DNA from: Methanohalophilus euhalobius
GTDB lineage: Archaea; Halobacteriota; Methanosarcinia; Methanosarcinales; Methanosarcinaceae
Assembly: GCF_900215215.1 (NCBI RefSeq)
Contig: NZ_OBDR01000001.1
Coordinates: forward strand, 248,001 to 312,000
Direction of reading: 5' to 3'
Length of the DNA: 64,000 nt
In this document: positions 47,456 through 56,976 of the stretch, one piece after another
How the letters are laid out: every line of letters starts with the position of its first letter
Numbering within the stretch: the first letter of the stretch is position 1
The notes under the pieces: model-generated
What the model was told of the DNA's origin: nothing
The model's input: only the letters and a program-made list of their open reading frames with translations
The model's database searches: none
Position numbers and translations under genes: made by a program

Positions 47456-48944
47456 TCACTTCATTAGCTGGTTTATTGCATTTATCACAGCTTCAACGGA
47501 TGCTGTGATTATATCTGTACGGGCACCCCGGGAACTAACCATTTTTCCATCCTTTGAAAGTTTAACACGCACTTCCACCAGCGCATCAGTACCGCCGGTT
47601 ATCGCATCGACATGGTATTCTTCCAGCTGTACATCCCCTATACCTGATACAGCCTTGCGGATTCCTTTTACAACTGCATCTACGGGACCATCCCCGATAT
47701 CGGCTTCCACAACTTCCTCACCATCCACGGTTATCCTTACCGATGCGGTTGGCATAACCTGGTTACCGGATACTATGGTAAAATCTTTGAGTTTGACCCG
47801 GGATTCCCTGTATATGTTCAGTACGGTGTCAGCAATTGTTTGTAAATCGGAATCTGTGACATGTTTTCCATGGTCACCTATTTCCTTGACCCTGGTGAGA
47901 ATCTCATTGAGCTGGGAATCTTCTACTTCCAGTCCTAGTTCTTTCAATGCCAGGGTTACTGAGCTTTTGCCGGCGTGTTTGCCCAGAACTATTTTTCTTT
48001 CCCTGCCCAGAATTTCGGGTTTCAGGGGTTCATATGTAGAAGTGTCTGCCAGCAGTCCGTGTACATGAATGCCTGCTTCATGGGTGAATGCATTACCTCC
48101 CACGAGCGATTTGTTGATGGCCACAGGTATGCCGGTCAAGCGGCTGACCAGTCTGGATGTTTTATAAATTTCTTCTGATTTTATACCAGTTCTGTGATCA
48201 TAAAGCCATTCCAGAATCATCACAACTTCTTCCAGTGAGGTATTCCCGGCCCTTTCACCGATCCCATTTATGGTCATATGGGCTTCCCCTGCCCCGGCTT
48301 TCAGGGCAGCTATGGTATTGGATACTGATAATCCGAAATCATCATGGCAGTGAATGCTTACCGGTACACTGCATTCGCTGGAAAGTTCGCTGAAAATAGC
48401 TTCCGTTTTTTCGGGAACCAGCATTCCCACAGTATCACAATAGCATAACCTGTCGGCACCGGCATCGATTCCGTCCTGGTAGAGGGTCTTCAGGAAATCA
48501 AAATCTGCTCTGGATGCATCTTCCCCGCTGAATTCAACAATCAGGCCATGGTCTTTGGCGTATTCAATGACACGGGTTGACATTTCCCTGACTGCTTGCC
48601 TGTCCTTTTTCAATTTCACATTGATATGCAGATCTGATACAGGTGCGACCAGATGGATGGAATCCACATCGCATTCCAGGGCGTAGTCTATATCCTGCTT
48701 CATTATACGGCAATAACTGCATATTTCAGCATCAAGACCTTCAGCAGTGATTCCTCTTATAGCGTTTCTCTCACCTTCGGAGGTGATGGCAGAGCCTGCT
48801 TCGATGATGTGTACTCCCATCTCGTCCAGTTTACGGGCGATCCAGAGTTTTTCTTCACAAGTCAGTGCTACACCGGGTGTTTGTTCACCGTCTCTCAGGG
48901 TAGTGTCCAGAAAGCGTACATTTTCGAATAATACAATCCCTCAC
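47456..48944 (-). CDS. 2-isopropylmalate/citramalate synthase, start region frameshifted
   Basis: About 495 residues of the LeuA/CimA family: a [12 protein letters not shown] acyl-CoA-condensing TIM barrel with HCHDDFGL and [15 protein letters not shown], and a C-terminal regulatory domain (about 370-490). The first in-frame ATG is only at 48820, after the catalytic segment. Upstream the frame stays open to 48940 and encodes [18 protein letters not shown] with no ATG, GTG or TTG. If one G of the run at 48938-48940 is removed, a GTG at 48944 opens the frame as [11 protein letters not shown]. So there is either an extra base here or a non-standard start. The family member catalyses the first step of leucine (LeuA) or of isoleucine via citramalate (CimA); I cannot separate them. 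Confidence 0.85.
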
Positions 48945-48982
48945 GATTTTTATGAATATTGTGCAACCATGTGACACGTTCA

Positions 48983-48995
48983 TATTAAATATAAG
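48983..48995 (-). promoter_or_regulatory. TATA box of the branched-chain amino-acid operon
   Basis: On the minus strand ACTTATATTTAAT lies about 40 bases before the GTG at 48944. A transcript start near 48962 would give a leader of about 17 bases. The remaining 49000-49135 is AT-rich, without a gene. Confidence 0.45.
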
Positions 48996-49135
48996 TTCGC
49001 GTTAGTCCACATGTCTGTCAGACTTTCATGCATACAAAAGGTATAATCATGAAATGCTGTGAAAAGTAGCATTCTATTATTAAAATAATTGATGGTATAA
49101 GCCGTTTTTAATGTGAGAAAGTAAGTGGAGAAGTA

Positions 49136-50188
49136 TTAGAAATACTTCCCTATATTTTTAGCTGCTTTTGCAACAAGAGAGGCGCTTGCTTTAAGGTCAT
49201 CAATGGAAATCACTTCTACGGGTGAGTGAATATACCTTGCAGCCACACTAATAGTACTTGAGGGCACACCATCCCTTGTCAGGTGTATTGCGGTTGCGTC
49301 GGTGGTTCCTCCGTCTCCCACATCAAGTTGATGGGGCAGATCATTCTCCTGTGCTGTTTCTTTTAGCCATTTGACAACCTGCTTATCTGCCATAAGGCCC
49401 CTGCCGGCACCATCAACTACAGTAATTACCGGACCTTTGCCCACTTCCAGGGCTGAATCCTTCTTTTCTATGCCGGGGTGATCGCCCGGGATGGTGACAT
49501 CTGTTGCAATTGCAATATCCGGATTCAGACCGAAAGCAGATGTGCGTGCACCTTTAAGCCCCACCTCTTCCTGAACCGTTCCCACGGCATAAATAGTGGC
49601 ATCAATATCCATCTCGGAAATTTGTTTCAGGGCATCGATCACCATGGTCACTCCAACGCGGTTATCAAAGGCTTTGGAGGTGTAGAGACCATTTTGCAAT
49701 GCCACAAAGTTCCTGTCTATAGAAATGGGTGTACCAACCTCAATTCCTAAGTTTTCTGCATCTTCCTTGTCCTTTGCCCCGACATCCACAAACATTTCTT
49801 CTGCCTTTATCGGTTTCTTTTTATCCTCATCTTTCATTACGTGAGGGGGTTTGGAACCGATGACACCCGGGATAGGTCCCCTGGTGGTGTGCACCATGAC
49901 ACGCTGGCTGTGCAGGGTCTGGTCAAACCAGCCACCGATAGTCACAAATCGGAGAAATCCATTCTCATCGACGTATTTTACCATAAGCCCTATCTCATCC
50001 ATATGTGCAGCAAGCATAATGGAAGGACCTGTGCCTTTTTTGGTACCTATGAGATTTCCCATTTTATCTACTTCTATGGTATCGACATAGGGTTTGATTT
50101 CCCTTTCCATGATTTTGCGAATACTCTCTTCATTGCCGGAAATTCCGTGGGCGTTAGCCAGTTCTTCAAGAAGTTTTTCTATTTCCAT
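49136..50188 (-). CDS. M42-family metallo-aminopeptidase
   Basis: 350-residue dinuclear zinc aminopeptidase of the TET/FrvX type. Metal ligands and active site: AAHMDEIG, KAFDNRVG (bridging Asp), QEEVG (catalytic Glu pair), ATDVTIPGDHPG and the distal RYIHSPVEVI His. Family members form dodecameric shells that trim peptides released by the proteasome. GGAAGGTAT precedes the ATG. Confidence 0.93.
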   Translation of the reverse strand: MEIEKLLEELANAHGISGNEESIRKIMEREIKPYVDTIEVDKMGNLIGTKKGTGPSIMLAAHMDEIGLMVKYVDENGFLRFVTIGGWFDQTLHSQRVMVHTTRGPIPGVIGSKPPHVMKDEDKKKPIKAEEMFVDVGAKDKEDAENLGIEVGTPISIDRNFVALQNGLYTSKAFDNRVGVTMVIDALKQISEMDIDATIYAVGTVQEEVGLKGARTSAFGLNPDIAIATDVTIPGDHPGIEKKDSALEVGKGPVITVVDGAGRGLMADKQVVKWLKETAQENDLPHQLDVGDGGTTDATAIHLTRDGVPSSTISVAARYIHSPVEVISIDDLKASASLVAKAAKNIGKYF

Positions 50189-50326
50189 TTGTATACCTTC
50201 CTTGTTTCTTTCAGGTTTAATAGTCCTCCAGAGATAAATAGTTTTGAGTAAGTGTTGAAAGGATTATTTAATTTACAGGTATCATGATATATGGTGGAAA
50301 CATTTTAATTCTGGACAACAGAAGAT

Positions 50327-51457
50327 ATGCAGATGCCTCCATCCCGAATAATTTTCCATATTGATATGGACAGTTTTTTCTCCTCGGTAGAAGTGCGTGA
50401 GAGACCATCCCTTAAGGGCCTCCCGGTCGTGGTCGGGTCTGACCCAAAAAATGGGGAAGGAAGGGGTGTGGTAAGTACGTGTTCCTACGAGGCGCGCAGG
50501 TACGGCATCCATTCGGCAATGCCTATTTCGAAAGCCTACATACTTTGTCCGGATGCGGTCTTTTTGCGGGTGAATATGCCCCTCTATAAGCAGGCATCGG
50601 AAAATATAATGCTACTACTGCAGCGCTACACTTCTGTTTTCCAGCAGGTAAGTGTGGATGAAGCATATCTGGATGTTACTGATATTGTGAAAACCTACAC
50701 TGAGGCACAGGACCTTGCTCTCAGGATAAAGAAAGAAATGTATGATGATGAGGATCTCACCTGTTCTATCGGGATAGCACCCAACAAGATTGTGGCTAAG
50801 ATTGCTTCTGATTACCAGAAGCCCGACGGTCTGACGGTTGTGAAGCCTGAAAATGTACAGGAATTCATGTTTCCTCTGGAGGTATCTGCCATCCCCGGTG
50901 TAGGCAGGCGTACCCGTGAGATCCTGAGAAAGATGGGTCTCCGGACCATTGGGGACCTTGCACACACCGATGTGCAACTGTTAGTATCCCGTCTGGGCAA
51001 ATCCGCCCTTAAATTGCGCCAGATGGCGCTGGGTAATTATCACAGTAAGGTGGCCGGTAAAAGTGAGGTGAAATCCATCAGCAAGGAGGATACCTTTGAA
51101 GAAGATGTCGGGGATATGGAACTATTAAGGGAAACTATGGACAGGCTTGCGCAACAGGTACACAGCAGGCTGGTCAGGCACGGTTATGTGTTCCGTACTG
51201 TCAACCTAAAGATACGGTTCGAGGATTTTACTACATACACACGGGCTTTTTCTCTCAGGGCAACCAGCAATGACCTTTCTGTGATATGCAAGGTAGGTAA
51301 CCGTATGTTACAGGAATTCAGCTGCAAGAAGAAGGTAAGGCTTATCGGGATAGGGGTTTCGAGCCTGATGAAGATTGATTCCCAACAGACTACCCTGGAA
51401 GATTTCATAAGAGGGGATCAGAATGAAAATGGAAACCTGATCAGACCCAACAGGTAA
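50327..51457 (+). CDS. dinB: DNA polymerase IV (Y-family translesion polymerase)
   Basis: 376-residue Y-family polymerase: FHIDMDSFFSSVE (first catalytic Asp pair), YEARRYGIHSAMP, the SVDEAYLD catalytic acid pair, the CSIGIAPNK loop, the helix-hairpin-helix VSAIPGVGRRT and the little-finger domain. The C-terminal tail has QTTLEDFI, resembling a PCNA-interaction box. It begins MQMPPSRI; the 3' end overlaps the convergent DUF1624 gene by 40 bp. Confidence 0.95.
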   Translation: MQMPPSRIIFHIDMDSFFSSVEVRERPSLKGLPVVVGSDPKNGEGRGVVSTCSYEARRYGIHSAMPISKAYILCPDAVFLRVNMPLYKQASENIMLLLQRYTSVFQQVSVDEAYLDVTDIVKTYTEAQDLALRIKKEMYDDEDLTCSIGIAPNKIVAKIASDYQKPDGLTVVKPENVQEFMFPLEVSAIPGVGRRTREILRKMGLRTIGDLAHTDVQLLVSRLGKSALKLRQMALGNYHSKVAGKSEVKSISKEDTFEEDVGDMELLRETMDRLAQQVHSRLVRHGYVFRTVNLKIRFEDFTTYTRAFSLRATSNDLSVICKVGNRMLQEFSCKKKVRLIGIGVSSLMKIDSQQTTLEDFIRGDQNENGNLIRPNR

Positions 51458-52191
51458 AGGATGAGAATTATGGCCGGCTGGTGCAACAGGTACATTGCAA
51501 GGGACCTTTTTCCCATTGCAGTGAGCAGTCTTACCGGGGCAAAGCCTGTCATATCAGGAACATCAAATTTTCTTTCATAGGCCGGATACAGGTGATTGCT
51601 GGTGGCAATTCCTACCAGTACAAGGCCAAACCAGGGAAGCAGGGGAAAGTAATCCAGTGTCTGGAATGATGTGGAATGCACTCCCAGCCACAAAAACCAG
51701 TCATTTGGCACACGTATTGTTTTCAGGTAGAATCCAATTGCGATTACAACTCCCGCGACAATCAGGTTGGCATGTTTCTTTTCAATCAACGGATAGGCAA
51801 TTATTATTGAGATTCCCATAAAATGCAGAATCCCGAAAACGATTGGCATAGAGGGATACGCAAACCAGCTGACTAAAGTAATCAGACTTCCCCAGAGAAA
51901 TATCCGAATTCCCCTCTTTACATATTTGTGCCAGGGATTTCTGTTTTCGGGATGTTTCAAACGGTATCGTGAATAACTAAGGCTCAGGGCAATCCCTGCA
52001 GTATATATAAAAAGAACAGCTGAACTTCTGCCGATTATCCATAATTTGCCCTGATTTATCGCGAAAGAAAAATTGCCCAGCAGGTCCAGATCATAGAATG
52101 TATGATATATAATCATGAGGACAATGGCACAGCCCCGTAAAAGGTCAACTTCCCAGAAACGTTGTTCAGGCAGTACCATTGGTTTTACCAT
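51418..52191 (-). CDS. DUF1624 / heparan-alpha-glucosaminide N-acetyltransferase-like membrane protein
   Basis: 257 residues with about seven transmembrane helices. RFWEVDLLRGCAIVLMIIYH at the N-terminus is the family signature (catalytic-domain His in the first helix), and the C-terminal MGKRSLAMYLLHQPAIILIL is likewise conserved. Related proteins transfer acetyl groups across membranes onto glycans; the archaeal substrate is unknown, perhaps a surface polysaccharide. The 3' end overlaps dinB tail to tail. Confidence 0.85.
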   Translation of the reverse strand: MVKPMVLPEQRFWEVDLLRGCAIVLMIIYHTFYDLDLLGNFSFAINQGKLWIIGRSSAVLFIYTAGIALSLSYSRYRLKHPENRNPWHKYVKRGIRIFLWGSLITLVSWFAYPSMPIVFGILHFMGISIIIAYPLIEKKHANLIVAGVVIAIGFYLKTIRVPNDWFLWLGVHSTSFQTLDYFPLLPWFGLVLVGIATSNHLYPAYERKFDVPDMTGFAPVRLLTAMGKRSLAMYLLHQPAIILILYLLGLIRFPFSF

Positions 52192-52206
52192 GAAAAAGGA
52201 ATAATA

Positions 52207-52635
52207 TCATTTTTTCTTGCGCTTGCCGTGGAATGTGGAGGCCAGATCTACTGCATAGGTCCCGTTTTCCTTGATTGCCATGATGATCTCATCGCGTTCA
52301 AGCAGGGAATCAAGGTTCAACTCATAGGACCCGGGCCCAATAATACGTACAGATTCAACTTTCTCCCCATCGTCTTCGATAATGGTGCTTTCTTTATGCT
52401 CAATTCCTATAAATTCATCAACTTCATGAATGAATTCTTCGCAAGGAATTGTCTTTTCTTTTTCCTCAGTAACTTCTTTTGTGGTTTCACTACCCTTCTC
52501 AACTTCATCAGTTTCCTTTTCGGACTCATTGCTTACGTAGAGAAATTTGTTCCATCCACAGTTAGGGCAGCCATTGAGGATAACTTCGGCTCCGTCTTCA
52601 AATACAGTCTCACATTTAGTACATTTGTGAGGCAT
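52207..52635 (-). CDS. OapC/ArvC-type zinc-ribbon protein
   Basis: 142 residues. A zinc ribbon at the N-terminus (CTKCETVF, later CPNCGWNKF), an acidic low-complexity linker (about 36-68), and a C-terminal domain including RIIGPGSYELNLDSLLERDE that is shared by the archaeal DUF2072 family, now named OapC (origin-associated). The name reflects a conserved position in some archaea; the function is unproven. GGTGA precedes the ATG. Confidence 0.85.
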   Translation of the reverse strand: MPHKCTKCETVFEDGAEVILNGCPNCGWNKFLYVSNESEKETDEVEKGSETTKEVTEEKEKTIPCEEFIHEVDEFIGIEHKESTIIEDDGEKVESVRIIGPGSYELNLDSLLERDEIIMAIKENGTYAVDLASTFHGKRKKK

Positions 52636-52696
52636 TAGTTCACCGGTTTACTATTTGGCTATCTGTCTTTTAACCCTTACGAGTAAATGGCTTATT

Positions 52697-53557
52697 TTAG
52701 TCAATATATTTGCCAATAAGAGTTTTTAATCTGTACTGTGTTTCGTAAGGTATCATCCCAGAATCAGTCATTATTGCTCCATCAAGAGCATGTCTGCATT
52801 CACAATCCTGCTCAATATCAAGGGATTCAAGTGCCTGACGAATAATAGTTCTAACTGCTTTTTCGTTTTTTATTACATTTTCAATGATTGTTTCCGTAGT
52901 CACATCTTCTTCATGCCATACATCATAATCAGTCACAGTTGCAATGGTGCTATAGCAGATTTCGGCTTCCCGTGCAAGTTTTGCCTCAGGTGTGGCAGTC
53001 ATTCCGATTATATCAAAACCCAGTGACCTATAAACATTTGATTCAGCTCTGGTTGAAAACTGGGGGCCTTCGATACATACATAGGTTCCTTCGGGATGAC
53101 TGTTGTAGCCGTTTTCAATTGCAATTTTATGGAGCAAATCTGACATCCCGGAACAAAAAGGATCAGCAAAACCAGTGTGAACAACTATATCTTGATCAAA
53201 GAAAGTTGAAGGACGAAGTTTTGTCCTGTCATATATCTGGTCAGGAATTACAATGTCCAGAGGCTTTATGTTTTCTTTCAGGCTTCCAACAGCTGAGGCG
53301 GCTATTATCTGTTTGACACCAAGTTTTTTCAGGGCAAAGATGTTGGCTCTGGCATTCAGGTTTGTTGGAGATACTCTGTGTCCTTTTCCATGTCGTGGTA
53401 GGAAACAGACCTTCTTTTCTCCAAAATCTCCCACTGTAATCGAATCAGACGGTTTGCCAAAAGGGGTATCCACCTCTATCTGGTGTATGTTGTCCAACAT
53501 ATTTGCGTCATATACGCCGCTTCCGCCGATAATTGCAATGTCTGCATGTCCTTTCAA
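52697..53557 (-). CDS. mtnP: S-methyl-5'-thioadenosine phosphorylase (or thioinosine phosphorylase)
   Basis: 286-residue PNP-family enzyme: AIIGGSGVYD, FLPRHGKGHRVSPTNLNARANI, CIEGPQFSTRAES, FDIIGMTATPEAKLAREAEI and TDYDVWHEEDV. Archaeal members cleave methylthioadenosine, or in methanogens often methylthioinosine, releasing methylthioribose 1-phosphate. The exact nucleoside cannot be settled here. A TTG start follows AAGGTGAT. Confidence 0.92.
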   Translation of the reverse strand: MKGHADIAIIGGSGVYDANMLDNIHQIEVDTPFGKPSDSITVGDFGEKKVCFLPRHGKGHRVSPTNLNARANIFALKKLGVKQIIAASAVGSLKENIKPLDIVIPDQIYDRTKLRPSTFFDQDIVVHTGFADPFCSGMSDLLHKIAIENGYNSHPEGTYVCIEGPQFSTRAESNVYRSLGFDIIGMTATPEAKLAREAEICYSTIATVTDYDVWHEEDVTTETIIENVIKNEKAVRTIIRQALESLDIEQDCECRHALDGAIMTDSGMIPYETQYRLKTLIGKYID

Positions 53558-53572
53558 TATATCACCTTTTTT

Positions 53573-54271
53573 TCAAACTTTTTTCCAGAATGTCTTGCCC
53601 CTTATGGTTTCGGAAGTTATAATTCCTCTTCTTTCCATCTCCCTGAGTACTTCAACAAGACGGCCGGGCTGGGCTATTTCAAAAGATATGGATTCCACTG
53701 AATGGTGTTTATAAAGAATATGTTTCAGAGCGGGAATGTCCCAGTATTCGGCTTCTTCACGCTCCATGGTGCCATTAATGATGTCGGTCATATCCTCGAT
53801 GAAATTCCAGGGATAGACTATCCATGCCCATTCCTCCAATCTTTCACCACAATAATCAGGATCAATAGCAGAGTTATAGAGGTACTGGAGAGTAGCGGTC
53901 CTGATCTCTTTTGGTTCCTGCTTCTGAATATAATCCTTTGCATGAAGCATACTCTGGCCACTGTCTGTTATATCGTCCACAATCAGTACCTTCTTGCCGG
54001 TAGCGGCATTTTCTGCCAATGGGTAGCGTATCAGAGGTTCGTCCCCTGCAACGGCAGTTCCTGTATAGTGTTCGATCTTAAGGCTTGTAAGATCATCCAG
54101 TCCCAGGAAGTCACACATCACGCGACCGGCAAACCATCCGCCCCTGGCCAGTGCAATAATAATATCAGGTTCATAACCAGAATGTTTAACGTCTTCAGAA
54201 ACGTCCCTGCAAAGATCATAGATGTAATCCCAGTTTGTAATAACACATTTGAATTTATCAGGTAATGCCAT
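53573..54271 (-). CDS. purine-type phosphoribosyltransferase
   Basis: 232-residue PRTase with the PRPP-binding loop VLIVDDITDSGQSM and an upstream IIALARGGWFAG. The C-terminal extension after about residue 150 (EWAWIVYPWNF onwards, then a winged-helix-like end) marks it as an archaeal adenine/hypoxanthine-type or Gpt-like enzyme rather than a bacterial HPRT. The ATG at 54271 follows GCAGGAGG. It sits 15 bp from the MTA phosphorylase, linking two purine-salvage steps. Confidence 0.88.
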   Translation of the reverse strand: MALPDKFKCVITNWDYIYDLCRDVSEDVKHSGYEPDIIIALARGGWFAGRVMCDFLGLDDLTSLKIEHYTGTAVAGDEPLIRYPLAENAATGKKVLIVDDITDSGQSMLHAKDYIQKQEPKEIRTATLQYLYNSAIDPDYCGERLEEWAWIVYPWNFIEDMTDIINGTMEREEAEYWDIPALKHILYKHHSVESISFEIAQPGRLVEVLREMERRGIITSETIRGKTFWKKV

Positions 54272-54394
54272 TAAATTTCCTCCTGCAATGGGCTGGTTTA
54301 ACCGTGCTGTATTATATCTTTTTTCATGTAGTTTTTCCATGCACAACCTTTATGTACCATAATACCGTTATCAGGTTCCTCGACGCAATATAAG

Positions 54395-54480
54395 CCACCC
54401 GTAGCGGGGTGGGGTAGCCAGGAGATCCCGACGGGCTCATAACCCGTAGACCGATGGTTCGAATCCATCCCCCGCTATAC
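54395..54480 (+). repeat. 86-bp direct repeat containing an initiator tRNA
   Basis: The block 54395-54480 recurs exactly as 54532-54617 by eye, offset 137 bp. It comprises 8 bases upstream of the tRNA, the tRNA and 3 bases downstream. The 51-base spacer is not repeated. The exactness suggests a recent tandem duplication or gene conversion. Confidence 0.85.
54403..54477 (+). tRNA. tRNA-Met, initiator (CAT), copy 1
   Basis: 75-base cloverleaf, AGCGGGG/CCCCGCT acceptor with discriminator A. The anticodon stem ACGGG/CCCGT has three G-C pairs next to the loop CTCATAA (anticodon CAU), the hallmark of initiator tRNA. The 5' pair is A-U, as in archaeal initiators. CCA not encoded. Confidence 0.95.
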
Positions 54481-54539
54481 CTCTTTTAATTGAAGACGGC
54501 TGATTTTTGCTGTATTGTGTTGTTGAAGTATCCACCCGT

Positions 54540-54614
54540 AGCGGGGTGGGGTAGCCAGGAGATCCCGACGGGCTCATAACCCGTAGACCGATGGTTCGAA
54601 TCCATCCCCCGCTA
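54540..54614 (+). tRNA. tRNA-Met, initiator (CAT), copy 2
   Basis: Identical in sequence to the first copy 137 bp upstream, including the flanks CCACCC before and TAC after. Same initiator features. Confidence 0.95.
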
Positions 54615-54718
54615 TACACTCTTCTTTTGATCATATCACCTTTCATTTCAACTTTAAAGAGCATTGCCAGTTTGTTTAATATCGTCAAATTTAAGGGTCC
54701 AGACTCATTCTAGGGAAT

Positions 54719-55570
54719 ATGTTTCCATTTCCTGCTGAATTGCTAGTCGTAGTTTTTGGTCTTGCAGCTGCTATGTCCTGGGGTACGGGAGACTTCAGTG
54801 GCGGTATTGCAACCAGAAAGACCAGTGTTTACATAGTTGTTATGATAACCCAGTTCATAGGTTTCTTCTTACTTGTTACTACAGGCCATATAACCTCGGA
54901 ACCCTTTCCTCTAGAAATTGATTATTTATGGGCCCTTCTGGCAGGGATATTTGGGAATGTAGGAATCCTTTCCCTCTACAAAGGCCTTTCATCGGGGAAA
55001 ATGGGACTTGTAGCACCTGTTTCAGCGGTTGTTGCCGTTCTTGTTCCTGTTATTTATAGCCTTTTTACAGAAGGGTTACCTGCATTCCATAAAATTTTGG
55101 GATTTAGTATTGCTCTTGTGGGTGTGTGGTTGGTCTCAAGCAGCAGCAGTCTGGCTAAAATCAATACAGATGCTCTCAAACTCCCTTTTCTTGCAGGACT
55201 GGGATTTGGATTGGCTTATATCTCGATAAGCAATTTCAGTGGAGTCTCAATCTTCTGGACACTGGCAGTCGCTAAAATTGAAGGTGCAACAATATTACTA
55301 TTGTTTCTACTCTCAAAAGGCCATCTATGCATACCGGCTAGAAAAGCGGCTCTGCCTATTCTTATCGCAGGTATTGGTGACACTGCAGGCAGTATCTTTT
55401 TCACAGCAGCAAGTCAGGTAGGAAGGCTGGATATTGCCACGATCACATCTGCTCTTTACCCGGCAGGCACAGTCCTGCTTTCCTGGATAGTGCTTGGTGA
55501 ATATCTATCGTCCAGACAATGGATGGGCGTATTGATGGCTTTGTTTTCAGTTATTTTGCTATCTGTTTGA
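54719..55570 (+). CDS. EamA/DMT-family transporter
   Basis: 283 residues with ten predicted transmembrane helices in two EamA repeats. The motif GTGDFSGG after the first helix and YPAGTVLLSWIVLGE near the end are typical of drug/metabolite transporters. The substrate cannot be predicted. AGGGAAT precedes the ATG. Confidence 0.88.
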   Translation: MFPFPAELLVVVFGLAAAMSWGTGDFSGGIATRKTSVYIVVMITQFIGFFLLVTTGHITSEPFPLEIDYLWALLAGIFGNVGILSLYKGLSSGKMGLVAPVSAVVAVLVPVIYSLFTEGLPAFHKILGFSIALVGVWLVSSSSSLAKINTDALKLPFLAGLGFGLAYISISNFSGVSIFWTLAVAKIEGATILLLFLLSKGHLCIPARKAALPILIAGIGDTAGSIFFTAASQVGRLDIATITSALYPAGTVLLSWIVLGEYLSSRQWMGVLMALFSVILLSV

Positions 55571-55656
55571 TAGGGTACTGACCATTTGTCACAAAATAAT
55601 TATATAAAACAATCGAGTATTATTGAAGCAGAAATTAAAAAAGGACGATCCCTATT

Positions 55657-56976
55657 ATGGTAATGGACAAACTCAGTAATTCCCTGCAGGATGCCCTTAA
55701 AAAACTCGTGGGTGCCGGACGCATTGATGAGCGGACGGTAAACGATGTTGTAAAGGATATCCAGAGGGCACTTCTTCAATCCGATGTTAATGTCAAGATG
55801 GTGATGCAGCTTTCCAAGAGCATAAAGGAGCGAGCTCTTGATGAGGATGTTCCCCAGGGTATGAATCCCCGGGAACATGTGATACGCATCGTTTATGAGG
55901 AACTAATGAAAATTGTGGGTGAAGGTACCGATATCCCGCTAAAACCCCAAAAAATAATGATGATTGGATTGCAGGGTAGTGGTAAGACTACAACCACATC
56001 CAAACTTGCCCGCTATTTCCAGCGTAAAGGGCTCAAACCTGCTGTGGTCTGTGCTGATACTTTCAGGCCCGGGGCTTACCAGCAGCTTAAAACCCTTTGT
56101 GAATCCCTGAATGTGCCGTTCTATGGTGAAGAAGGCAATCCTGATGCTGTGGGTATAGTTGAACGGGGCCTTGCTGAAATAGACAAGTATGATGTGAAGA
56201 TCATTGATACGGCAGGTCGCCACTCTCTTGAAAACGATCTTATAGATGAGATGGAGAGAATCCACGCAATTTCCAATCCTGATTACAAATTGCTTGTACT
56301 TGATGCCGGTATCGGCCAACAGGCAAGCGAACAGGCAAAAGCATTCAACGACTCAGTTGGGATTTCCGGTGTTGTGATATCAAAACTTGATGGTACCGCC
56401 AAAGGTGGCGGTGCTATGTCTGCTGTTGCCGCAACCGATTCCTCGATAGCCTTCATTGGTGTTGGTGAAACACCAGCAGACCTGGAAAGATTCGAGGCGG
56501 ACAGGTTCATTTCCCGCCTGCTCGGGATGGGAGACCTCAGGTCCCTGATGGAAAAGGCCGAAGAAACCCTCTCAGAAGATGAACTCGATGTTGAATCCAT
56601 GATGAAGGGAAAATTTACCCTCAAGGACATGTACAAACAGCTTGAAGCCATGAACAAGATGGGCCCCATGAAGCAGATCATGCAAATGTTGCCACTGGGC
56701 GGCATGGGGATGAAAGTTTCCGATGATGCTTATGAAGTTACAGGGCAGAAAATGGCACAATACAAAACCCTCATGGATTCAATGACAGAAGAAGAAATGA
56801 CAAATCCACGTATAATAGGAAGTTCCCGCATTAAAAGGATATCCATAGGTGCTGGTTCCACTCCGGAAACCGTTCGTGAGCTGCTGAAATATCATAAACA
56901 GATGCAAAACGCCATGAAAGGTATGCGTGGAGGCAAATTTAATATGAAGAAAATGATGAAAAAAATGGGAATGTAA
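55657..56976 (+). CDS. srp54: signal recognition particle 54 kDa protein
   Basis: 439-residue SRP GTPase that binds signal sequences and 7S RNA. The N domain is about 1-90. The G domain has [10 protein letters not shown] (104-113), [22 protein letters not shown] and [12 protein letters not shown]. The methionine-rich M domain (about 300-439) has [12 protein letters not shown] and ends in a Lys/Met-rich tail ([10 protein letters not shown]). Its stop abuts the convergent rpiA stop. Confidence 0.97.
   Translation: MVMDKLSNSLQDALKKLVGAGRIDERTVNDVVKDIQRALLQSDVNVKMVMQLSKSIKERALDEDVPQGMNPREHVIRIVYEELMKIVGEGTDIPLKPQKIMMIGLQGSGKTTTTSKLARYFQRKGLKPAVVCADTFRPGAYQQLKTLCESLNVPFYGEEGNPDAVGIVERGLAEIDKYDVKIIDTAGRHSLENDLIDEMERIHAISNPDYKLLVLDAGIGQQASEQAKAFNDSVGISGVVISKLDGTAKGGGAMSAVAATDSSIAFIGVGETPADLERFEADRFISRLLGMGDLRSLMEKAEETLSEDELDVESMMKGKFTLKDMYKQLEAMNKMGPMKQIMQMLPLGGMGMKVSDDAYEVTGQKMAQYKTLMDSMTEEEMTNPRIIGSSRIKRISIGAGSTPETVRELLKYHKQMQNAMKGMRGGKFNMKKMMKKMGM

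Noticed and set aside
54437..54688. 83-codon frame covering both initiator tRNAs on the minus strand
   Set aside because: It arises from the tRNA sequence read backwards and repeats with it.
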